This document shows positions 22,000 through 30,149 of a stretch of 34,871 bases of DNA, one piece after another. The number at the start of each line of letters is the position of its first letter. The first letter of the stretch is position 1. Origin of the DNA: Acanthamoeba sp. SK_2022b. Its lineage: Eukaryota; Discosea; Longamoebia; Acanthamoebidae. Below the pieces are notes generated by a model. The model was given only the letters and a program-made list of their open reading frames with translations, made no database searches and was not told the DNA's origin. Both the position numbers and the translations under genes were made by a program. Location: NCBI GenBank assembly GCA_027943245.1, contig JANDJZ010000526.1, positions 1 through 34,871 of the forward strand, read 5' to 3'.

Positions 22000-24760
22000 G
22001 TGTGCGTGTGGTTTGCGCTACGAAGCTGCTGCACAGCGAGAAGGTGCTCGACATACCCTTCATAGTGCGCTTCAGGATAGCCTACCAGGCAGCCAAGGGC
22101 ATGCACTTCCTGCACTCGTCGGGCATCGTGCACCGCGACCTCAAGTCCCTCAACCTGCTCCTCGACAACAAGGGCAACATCAAGGTCAGCCGCCACCTTA
22201 ACAGGTCGGTCTTGGCCCGACTGACGCGGCTGGCGTGCGTGCAGGTGGGCGACTTTGGGCTGACGCGGTTCCGCGAGGAGATGAAGAACTCCTCCTGCGG
22301 CCAGATGCACGGGAGCGTGCACTGGCAGGCGCCCGAAGTGCTCAGCTGCACCGAGGACGCCGACCTCATGCTAGCCGACGTCTATGCTTTCGGGATCATC
22401 CTGTGGGAGCTCCTCACCCGCGAGCTGCCCTACTCGGGCCTTTGGTTCGTCTTTCATCGCAAGGAGAGGGGGGGGGCTGCCACGGCGCGACGAGCCTTAT
22501 CTGTTGGTTGCTAAATGGTCTCCCTCACCATCCACAGCCCAGCAGCCGTGGCCGTGGCCGTGGTGAGGGACGGGGCGCGACCGGCGCTATCCGAGCGCGC
22601 CCAGCCGAGCAAGTATGTCGACCTCATCCGGTCATGCTGGCACCAGGAGCCCACCGCCCGCCCCTCCTTTTTCGTGCGCCTCTCCCCCTCGCCACGGATC
22701 GCATTGGCCACCACCGCGGGCTGCGAGCCTGGCGTGCTGACACGCCGCCACGTCATCACATGTGTCCCTTGGGGTCGTGCAGGAGGCCATGACCACGCTG
22801 AGCGCGCTCATCGAGCAGAGCGGCGCCCGCGCCAGCGGCAGCAGCGGCGACGAATTCGTGGCCATCAGCGTGAACTCCTCCCGCCGGAAACGCCCGGCGC
22901 CCGAGTCCGTCCCGGTGCAGAGCGACGGCGGCTACTTCTCCAAGGACCTGTGGACCATCGCCAGCAGCCTCACCAGCCGACGCACTGGCGTCTCTACTCC
23001 CAGTACGACGCCACACACGACACGACACGACACGACACGACACGACACGACACGACACGACACGACACGACACGACACGACACGACACGACACGACACGA
23101 CACGACACGACGCGTGTCAAGGCCCATCAAGCACAGAATGCGCTAAGCACACGACGCACTGTGATCTGCTGTGAACGCAGGCTACGGCTATGGGTCGGTG
23201 GAGCTTCAGGAGACCTGGGGCCGCGCCACGCCGGCGGTCGGCATCCCGGCGCCGTCGGGCAACAACGTCACCATCGTGTTCTCGGACATCGCGCGCGCCG
23301 ACGCGCTGTGGGATTTCGATCCGGTCGCCATGCGCGACGCCACCGCGCTGCTCAATCGCACGCTTCGCAACCTGCTCAGCCAGTACCACGGCTACGAGAC
23401 CGCCAGGTACTCCCCTTCCCCGAGAGGCCTCGTCTTGTCTCTCGAGCCAAGCCAGTGTCGACAACTAATCTTTGGTGGCCCTGGTCGACAGCAGCGGGGA
23501 GGGCTCGTTCTGCGTCGCATTCCAGTCGACACTGTACGCTGTGGAGTGGTGTATGGCCGCCCAGCACGCGCTCGTGCACTCTGTCGAGTGGCCCGAGGCC
23601 CTGCTCCTGCACCCGGCCTCTGCCGAGGAGTGGGGCGACATCGACGACCGGTACTGTCAACATGTCCACCCGGTCACGCCTCTCACCGCCAGCTCGAGCC
23701 TTACCCGCACACCTCCCATCGTGTCATTGGTGCCCAGATCGCTGTACAAGGGACTGCGCGTGCGTATGGGCGTTCACGTGGGCGCAGTCACCACGCAACG
23801 TCACGATGCCATGCACAAGGCGCGATACGAGGGCATCGTAGTCAACACCGCCGCGCGTATCACCGAGCTGGCACACGACGGCCAGGTAGGCGTTTCTCCC
23901 GAAATACAGAGCCAACCCCCCCCCCCAGCCGTGGCCGGGAAACACGCAGCGCCAATAACTGTGTGCGTGTCGACAGATTCTGTTGTCTGAGCAGGCCTAC
24001 GCGGCGATCGAATCCACGCCGCTCGCGAACGAGCCCAGGCGGATCGCCAAGCTCGACGGGCGCTTCGCGCTCTCTGTCGGCCCGACGGGCTGTGGCGCGG
24101 AGGCGCGGCTGTACGAGGTGCGGAGTCGCGGCCTGGAGGCGCGCTGCATCGGGGGCGTGGGAACGTCGTCGTCGACCTCGTCCTCGCCACGCTCGCGCAT
24201 CAACTGGAAGAACAGACGGCGGGGGCTGGAGGACCACGACAGCGACGAGACGACCTGGGAAGACGAGGAGGAAGAGGCGGACGGCTATCGGTTTGACGAC
24301 GACCACGACGACCACAACTTTGAACGAGACGAGGATGACGACGAGATGGAGGAGATGATGGACTTGGGGGAGCGGGTACATATGAGACTGGGCTCGGCCA
24401 ACCTGTGTCGGTGGATCATCGACTACGACGAACTGCGAATCGGCGCTCAGGTACGCGTTAACCGCCGACCAATCAAAAACGCGTGGCGCGAATTTGGTCA
24501 ACCCCCCCCCCCATTGGATTGATCGGACTGACACGAGGGGGCACGCCAGGTGGGCATGGGGTCCTGCGGGGTGGTGCACCGGGCGACGTGGCGGGGCGTG
24601 GACGTGGCAGTGAAGCGATTCATGAACCAGAGCCTCGACGAGAGCCGCATGCTCGAACTGAGGGCCGAGGCCGCCATCCTCTCCACCCTACGCCACCCCA
24701 ACTTGGCCGTCTTCATCGGTACGCATACACGCGCGGAGTGACAGTGAGTGAGAGGTGTTG

Positions 24761-24826
<66 letters not shown>

Positions 24827-25661
24827 GTGTGTGTCGTGTGTGTCGTGTGTGTGTGTGTGTTGTGTGTGTGTGTGTGCAGGGGCGTGCGTGAGGCAGCCCA
24901 ATCTGTGTATAGTGACCGAGTACGTGCCGGGCGGAAGCCTGCGCCAGCTGCTCGACAACGCGGCGATCAAGCTGACGTGGGCCGCCAAGCTCGACATCCT
25001 GCGGGGCGCCGCCCGCGGCGTGGCCTACCTCCACGCCCTCCGGCCTACTCCGGTCATTCACCGCGGCCTCAATCCCTCCAACCTGCTGGTCGAGCAGGAG
25101 GCGGCCAGCGTCGAGGATGCGCAGCCGCCCGTCGAACAGGCGGCGGCCGGTCTCGAGCAACAGCCGCCAGGCGATGGCCGACAACACCGCGCCGGCCAAC
25201 GGCAGCAGCAGCAGCAGCGAAGGGAGACAAAGTGGAACGTGAAGGTGACCGACTTTGGGCTGCCGCGGATCAAGGAGGACAACGCGACCATGACCAGCTG
25301 CGCTACGCCCTGCTGGACGGCGCCGGAGGTCCTGCGCGGGCGACCGGACGACGAGCGGGCCGACGTGTACTCGTTCGGCGTCATCATGTGGCGGGTGGTC
25401 ATGCGCAGGCGGCCCTACGCCGGCCGCAACTTCATGGGCGTCCTCACCGACGTGCTCGCCGGATCTCGGCCCTCGCCCCTGCCGGTGGCCCTGGCGGCCG
25501 CCGATCGCGGCAGCACCGACGGCTGCTGTCCCGCGGCGCTGGTGGCCCTCATGCAGCGGTGCTGGGCCGCCGAACCCGACGCGCGGCCCACCATGGCCGA
25601 GGTCGTCCAGTGCCTCGACTCCCTCCACCACCACCACAACAGCGTCGACGCCTTAGTGTAG
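17998..25661 (+). CDS. receptor kinase: tandem PstS-like ectodomains, EGF-like, TM, TKL kinase, cyclase-like, second (pseudo)kinase
   Basis: Complete, 23 exons, about 1767 residues: 17998-18076, 18204-18277, 18335-18418, 18498-18620, 18722-19115, 19179-19461, 19559-19728, 19853-19965, 20111-20341, 20433-20691, 20785-20929, 21083-21641, 21728-21844, 22026-22184, 22245-22444, 22538-22673, 22783-23002, 23181-23406, 23492-23650, 23738-23885, 23977-24450, 24550-24718, 24880-25661. Order of domains: signal peptide (1-25); two PstS-type solute-binding modules, each with a D-F then A-D-I-x-L-G or A-N-I-W-L-G and T-W-N or W-W-N-D pattern; Cys-rich EGF-like module (687-722); TM about 745-769; TKL kinase with G-A-G-G-F-G, Lys815, H-R-D Asp915 and D-F-G 933-935, all intact; class III cyclase-like domain (about 1143-1330) lacking one metal Asp; acidic linker; second kinase with Lys1473 and D-F-G but H-R-G instead of H-R-D. 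Probably a plasma-membrane sensor. The exon 7/8 junction is the weakest. Confidence 0.85.
19986..20069. repeat. (CCACA)n pentamer array in intron
   Basis: About sixteen CCACA units within intron 19966-20110 of the receptor kinase. The units have no spacers, so this is a satellite, not a CRISPR array. Confidence 0.95.
20973..21072. repeat. (CGCAAA)n hexamer array in intron
   Basis: About 16.7 perfect units in 100 bp within intron 20930-21082 of the receptor kinase. It is open in several frames because the unit length is a multiple of three, giving spurious repetitive ORFs. Confidence 0.95.
21919..21998. repeat. (GT)n microsatellite in intron
   Basis: An 80 bp sense-strand GT run within intron 21845-22025 of the receptor kinase, upstream of the acceptor. 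Confidence 0.95.
23015..23111. repeat. (ACACG)n pentamer array in intron
   Basis: About nineteen near-perfect units in intron 23003-23180 of the receptor kinase. The same unit in reverse complement occurs at 1661-1681. Confidence 0.95.
23486..23494 (+). other. tandem NAGNAG acceptor in the cyclase region
   Basis: The acceptor reads GACAGCAG, so splicing can occur after either AG with a one-Ser difference. The downstream choice gives the residue spacing expected of a class III cyclase (G-Y-E to S-F distance). Confidence 0.5.
24763..24877. repeat. (TG)n repeat with TGTGTCG interruptions in intron
   Basis: A pure TG run (24763-24824) and an interrupted tail fill intron 24719-24879 of the receptor kinase right up to its CAG acceptor. 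Confidence 0.95.
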
Positions 25662-25722
25662 GCGTTGTCATTTTTTTCTGTGGGTGTATGCATGCATTAT
25701 ATTTAAAAAAAAAAACTATCTG

Positions 25723-26213
25723 TCACTCCAGCTGTTGTTTTATCTGTTGTTGCACACGCGAAGTAAAAATAGGAAAAAAGATGTGGTGAGCAGGTGACGG
25801 AAAAGGTTGTATCCGCGAGGCGCCGGAGCACGTACATAGGCCATGGCCTGGACTTGGGCCTGCGTGCGGATGAGCTGTGTCTCGGGGTCGGCCTTGTCTG
25901 CCAGCCACCGGGGCGAGCAGGCCGGTGGGTCGCCGCTGCCACTGCGCGGCGACGCGGAGGGTGATGGCAGGCGGAGCTCGCCGACACCGGACACGGGCAC
26001 GCCATCGAGCAGAGGCGGCGGAGGAGGATAGATGAAGGTGCGGGGCGAGGGCAGACTTGTCGAGGTGGTTGTCGGAGACTGCTGCTGGAGTTTGTCCTCC
26101 CACTTGGCCAGGGCGGCGTTGTTGTGGGAGCTCCGCGGGGTCGTCTTTGGGCTCGTTCCCGGCGAAGCCGGCGGTGAAGAAGTCGAGTTACGGCGCAGGA
26201 GCGACAACTTCAT
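25723..26213 (-). CDS. hypothetical protein, member of a three-gene small family (copy C)
   Basis: Two exons, 25836-26213 and 25723-25743, give 132 residues. The 92 nt intron begins GTACGT and ends CAACAG; splicing replaces a hydrophobic read-through tail with I-K-Q-Q-L-E and a stop, which fits the C termini of the other copies better. The N-terminal box is M-K-L-S-L-L-R-R-N-S-T, the middle box A-L-A-K-W-E-D-K-L, and the C-terminal box T-Q-A-Q-V-Q-A-M-A-Y, all in the same order as in copies A and B. The linkers are Pro/Ser-rich with a polyproline run. It is shorter at the N terminus than copies A and B. Its stop lies 61 bp from that of the receptor kinase (convergent) and its start is divergent from the helicase. 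Confidence 0.65.
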
Positions 26214-26489
26214 GCTCGGCAGAGCTGTGTTCGTGCACTCTCGGTGTTCACAGCTCGGCAGGCTCAGGCGGGGTGTGCTCGGGTGGTCTCCAAGGATTCA
26301 CTCCGTTTTGTGCTCCTCGCCGGATTGGTCGCCAAGGTGTTGTGCTAGCGGGGGTGACGTGGCATTGAATTTTCGAGATATATTCAGGCGCACGAGAAAT
26401 CTGAGAAAAAGATTAACTCCGCCCAAAGCAATGAGAGTAAATCAACGCGGCTTGGATAAATTGAATATTTTTTTGTGATTCACCAACAG
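26214..26489. promoter_or_regulatory. divergent promoter region, copy C / helicase
   Basis: 276 bp. An inverted CCAAT box (ATTGG, 26324-26328) lies 111 bp upstream of copy C. The helicase side is AT-rich (26380-26475) and ends with TTTTTTTGTGATTCACCAACAG right before the helicase ATG, which resembles an acceptor of a 5' UTR intron. Confidence 0.4.
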
Positions 26490-29400
26490 ATGGAAGGCCA
26501 GCCTCCGCAGGCGAAGAGCGCCAAAGCCGAGCCAGTAGTGTTCAAATTTGTTTCGAATGCTGGTGCTGAGAATGGCAAGGACGCGCTAGCCAAGCCACAT
26601 TTTTCGATCAAGCTGTCGGAGGCAGCTAGCAAAGCCATTCAGGAGGGGAGCAAGGCAGAGGCCGCAATTGAAGACGACAAGAAGAGGAAGCGCGAGGATG
26701 ACAAGGATGTCAGTCGAAGTAGCAGTAAATTGGTGTCTTCGTCGAAAGATGACTACAGCAGGCGAGATCGCGATGATGGCAAGAAGAGGAAAACAGATCG
26801 CCACACCAGCAGTAGCAGCTCGAAAGACAGAGATCGAAAATCGTCCTCCTCGAAGCGCAGGCGCAGCCGTAGTCGCAGTCGAAGCCCATCTCGGCGAGGT
26901 CATCGCAGCGATCGAGGGAGCGATCGAAAGCACACCAGCAGCGATTCGAAGCGAGAGAGAGCCGAGAAGGAGGTCAAGGAGAAGGAACTTACTGAAGAGG
27001 AGAGGAAGAAGAAGGAAGAGGAGGAGAGGAAGGCCGAAGAGGAGAAGCTCGAGGAGGTCATGCGCAAGAGGAAGGAGAAGCTCGAGGCCTGGCGTGCGCA
27101 GAAGCGACTCGAGCTCGAGCAGCTGGGAATCAAGGACGATACTGCCGCAACCGCGACCGATGGCGAGGATGCTGCGGCGAACGCCGATGGCGAGAAGAAA
27201 AAGAAGTGGAGCCTCGAAGATGAAGAAGACGATGACGAGGGGGGCGAGAATGGAGAGCAGGACAAGATGGATGAGGAGAAGCAGCCAGCTGCTGCTCCCG
27301 CTACAAAGATGGAGGTCGAAGCCCCTGCACAAGCAACGGCAGCGGCGGGCGAGGACGACGACGTGGATCCACTGGATGCCTACATGACTGGCATCCAGCA
27401 GGAGGTGAGGAAGCTGGTGACGGTGTCCACCGTGGTAAAGGATGCCGGCTCATCGTCCGCACCGCGCAAGCTCGTAACGCGCGTAGAGGGGGTGGCCCCC
27501 GCTTCTTCGCCGGCAGCCCAGCAGAACAAGCAGCAGGTGAGATCGAAGCTGGGCGAGCGATTCTACGCGGATGACGAGGAGCAGGATTGGAGCGAATTGG
27601 CCGCTCCCGTCGAGGAGGAATCGGCGCTCGAAAAGGCCGCGGCGGCCAAGAAGAAGAGGGAGATCCCCGTCGTCGACCATTCCAAGATCGCCTACATCCC
27701 CTTCCGCAAGGATCTCTACATCGAGGTGCCCGAGCTCAAGAAGATGACCAAGGAGGACGTGGTGCAGTACCGGCGCGACCAGCTCGAGGACCTCAAGGTG
27801 CGCGGCCGCAAGTGCCCCCGGCCCATCAAGGACTTCTCGCAGTGCGGGCTGTCCTCCAAGGTCTACGCCGTCATGAAGCACAGCAACTTCGAGAAGCCCA
27901 CGCCCATCCAGGCCCAGGCCATTCCCGCGATCATGTCCGGGCGCGACCTGATCGGGTGCGCCAAGACCGGCTCCGGCAAGACGCTGGCCTTTCTGCTGCC
28001 CATGCTGCGCCACATCCTCGACCAGCCGCACCTGGAGCCCGGGGAGGGCCCGATCGGGCTCATCATGGCGCCCACCCGCGAGCTCGCGCTGCAGATCCAC
28101 AGGGACGCCAAGAAGTTCTGCAAGGGCATCGGCCTGCGCTCCATCTGCGTGTACGGCGGGTCGGTGGTGGCCGACCAGATCTCCAAGCTCAAGGCGGGCG
28201 CCGAGATCGTCGTGTGCACGCCCGGCCGCATGATCGACATCCTCAGCACCAACAGCGGGCGCATCTGCAACCTGCGGCGGGTCACCTTCGTCGTGCTCGA
28301 CGAGGCCGACCGCATGTTCGACATGGGCTTCGAGCCGCAGATCATGAAGATCCTCGAGAACGTGCGGCCCGACCGCCAGACGGTCATGTTCTCGGCCACC
28401 TTCCCGCGGCCGGTGGAGACCGCCGCGCGCAAGATCCTCCAGAAGCCGCTCGAGATCGTGGTCGGCACGCGCAGCACCGTGTGCTCGGACATCGACCAGA
28501 ACGTGGAGGTGCGCAGCGAGGAGTCCAAGTTCCCGCGGCTGCTCGAGCTCCTCGGCCTGTGGGACGACCGCGGCAGCATCCTCATCTTTGTCGACTCGCA
28601 GTCCTCCGTCGACGAGCTCTTTGCCGAGCTGCTCAAGCGCAAGTTCCCCGTCATGTCGCTCCACGGCGGCCAGGACCAGATCGACCGCGACCACACCATC
28701 AACAAGTTCAAGAAGACCGAGAACGCCATCCTCGTCGCCACCTCGGTCGTCGCCCGCGGCCTCGACGTGCCCGACCTCAACCTCGTCATCAACTACGACT
28801 GCCCCAACCACATGGAGGACTACGTCCACCGCGTCGGCCGCACCGGCCGCGCCGGCCGCAAGGGCTGGGCCTACACCTTTGTCACCGAGGACGAGGACAA
28901 GTACGCCCCCGACCTCGTCAAGGCCCTCGAGCAGTCCGGCGCCCCCGTGCCGGAGGCCCTCAAGAAGCTGGCCGACGACTTCCAGTCCAAGCACAAGGCC
29001 GGCCTCGCCAAGGCCCACGGCAGCGGGTTCGGCGGCAAGGGCTTCCAGTTCAACGAGACCGAGGCCAACAAGAAGAAGGCCGAGCGCAAGCGCCAGCGCA
29101 AGGCCCTCGACCTCGACATCGACGTCGAGGAGTCCTCCTCCGATGACGACGAGGAGGGCCCCGAGGGCGCCAGCGGCTCCTCTGACGGCGCCATCCGCGC
29201 CGTCGGCGCCGCCGGCGCCCCCATCGCGCCCGTGCCCGGCGCCGCCCCGGCCGGCGGCGCCAGCGCCGGCCCCGTGGCCCCGCCCGACGCGTCGGTGGTG
29301 ATGCTCGTGGGCCTCATCCGCTCCGTGGCGCCCGACCTGGTCCGCGACCTGCCCCCGGTGGCCTTCAGCTCCATCCCCGAGCTCGTGCGCGTGCTGCCCG

Positions 29401-29981
29401 CCAACTCCCTGCTCGCCGTGCTGCCCATCCTCAACGCCCAGCAGGCCGCCCAGCAGGCGGCCGCCGCCGCCGCCGCCGCTGCCGCGGGCGCCGCGCCCGG
29501 CGCCATCACCAGCGCCAACCAGATCGAGGCCGCTAAGCGCGCCGCCCTGCTCGCCACGCTCGCCCTCCACGTCAAGCGCAACCTCGCCATGCCCGGCGGC
29601 GGCGGCGCGCTGCCCCTCCCGGGCGGCGTCGCCCCCGGCGGCGTGCCCGCCGTGCCCGTGCCCGAGCCGTCGCACTTTGAGTGCGACCTCGAGATCAACG
29701 ACTACCCGCAGCAGGCCCGGTGGAAGGTCACCCACAAGGACGCGCTCTACCAGATCACGGAGCTGACCGGCGCGGCCATCACGACGCGAGGCACGTTCTT
29801 CCCGCCGGGCAAGACGCCGCAGTCGGGCGAGCGCAAGCTCTACCTCTTCATCGAGGGACCCTCGGAGCAGTCGGTCAAGGAGGCGCGCACGGAGATCAAG
29901 AAGATCCTCGAGGAGGCCGCCCTCAACGTGCTGGCGCGAGGACCCGAGAAGCCCGGCGGCAAGTACCGCTTCAACTTTTGA
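26490..29981 (+). CDS. spliceosomal DEAD-box RNA helicase, Prp5/DDX46 type
   Basis: A single uninterrupted frame of 1163 residues; the ATG at 26490 is the first Met after an in-frame GTG. Residues about 60-210 are Lys/Arg/Ser/Glu-rich with an R-S-R-S-R-S-R-S-P-S run and a coiled coil, as in DDX46. D-P-L-D-A-Y-M then A-Y-I-P-F-R-K-D-L-Y-I-E-V-P-E are hallmarks of the Prp5 subfamily. Helicase motifs: Q motif around P-T-P-I-Q; A-K-T-G-S-G-K-T (491-498); P-T-R-E-L-A; D-E-A-D (604-607); S-A-T (635-637); H-R-V-G-R-T-G-R (780-787). A Gly/Ala/Pro-rich part with a ten-Ala run precedes the C-terminal KH-like region found in DDX46. The family acts with U2 snRNP in prespliceosome assembly in the nucleus. 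It is the only long gene here without introns. A GA run follows the stop. Confidence 0.92.
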   Translation: MEGQPPQAKSAKAEPVVFKFVSNAGAENGKDALAKPHFSIKLSEAASKAIQEGSKAEAAIEDDKKRKREDDKDVSRSSSKLVSSSKDDYSRRDRDDGKKRKTDRHTSSSSSKDRDRKSSSSKRRRSRSRSRSPSRRGHRSDRGSDRKHTSSDSKRERAEKEVKEKELTEEERKKKEEEERKAEEEKLEEVMRKRKEKLEAWRAQKRLELEQLGIKDDTAATATDGEDAAANADGEKKKKWSLEDEEDDDEGGENGEQDKMDEEKQPAAAPATKMEVEAPAQATAAAGEDDDVDPLDAYMTGIQQEVRKLVTVSTVVKDAGSSSAPRKLVTRVEGVAPASSPAAQQNKQQVRSKLGERFYADDEEQDWSELAAPVEEESALEKAAAAKKKREIPVVDHSKIAYIPFRKDLYIEVPELKKMTKEDVVQYRRDQLEDLKVRGRKCPRPIKDFSQCGLSSKVYAVMKHSNFEKPTPIQAQAIPAIMSGRDLIGCAKTGSGKTLAFLLPMLRHILDQPHLEPGEGPIGLIMAPTRELALQIHRDAKKFCKGIGLRSICVYGGSVVADQISKLKAGAEIVVCTPGRMIDILSTNSGRICNLRRVTFVVLDEADRMFDMGFEPQIMKILENVRPDRQTVMFSATFPRPVETAARKILQKPLEIVVGTRSTVCSDIDQNVEVRSEESKFPRLLELLGLWDDRGSILIFVDSQSSVDELFAELLKRKFPVMSLHGGQDQIDRDHTINKFKKTENAILVATSVVARGLDVPDLNLVINYDCPNHMEDYVHRVGRTGRAGRKGWAYTFVTEDEDKYAPDLVKALEQSGAPVPEALKKLADDFQSKHKAGLAKAHGSGFGGKGFQFNETEANKKKAERKRQRKALDLDIDVEESSSDDDEEGPEGASGSSDGAIRAVGAAGAPIAPVPGAAPAGGASAGPVAPPDASVVMLVGLIRSVAPDLVRDLPPVAFSSIPELVRVLPANSLLAVLPILNAQQAAQQAAAAAAAAAAGAAPGAITSANQIEAAKRAALLATLALHVKRNLAMPGGGGALPLPGGVAPGGVPAVPVPEPSHFECDLEINDYPQQARWKVTHKDALYQITELTGAAITTRGTFFPPGKTPQSGERKLYLFIEGPSEQSVKEARTEIKKILEEAALNVLARGPEKPGGKYRFNF

Positions 29982-29985
29982 GATG

Positions 29986-30010
29986 GAGAGAGAGAGAGAG
30001 AGAGAGAGAG
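29986..30010. repeat. (GA)n run in helicase 3' UTR
   Basis: A GA run starts four bases after the helicase stop codon. Confidence 0.9.
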
Positions 30011-30149
30011 GCGCGGCATCATGCACCATCCGCGTAGTCGATACATTGTCGCCAATGGCTGGAGATGTAGATAAAGACATGATTATTTATAAAGAAAGAA
30101 GTAGCAAGAAGGCGCAACCGGTGAGGTTCCTCCCAACAGGGACTAACAG

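Noticed and set aside
19986..23111. Possible CRISPR-like repeat arrays
   Set aside because: The arrays are uninterrupted 5-6 bp satellites without spacers, inside introns of a eukaryotic gene.
22932..23130. ORFs made of repeated Arg-Val-Val-Ser-Cys or Arg-His-Asp-Thr-Thr
   Set aside because: They are translations of the (ACACG)n array in intron 17 of the receptor kinase.
26490..29981. Helicase as a recent retroposed pseudogene
   Set aside because: All motifs and the C-terminal domain are intact over 1163 residues with no stop; no poly(A) remnant or target-site duplication was seen.
27450..30080. Open frame of 876 codons antisense to the helicase
   Set aside because: It is Leu/Val/Gly/His-rich with no domain, mirrors the codon bias of the helicase, and the + strand frame has all helicase motifs. 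It is a shadow of a GC-rich gene.
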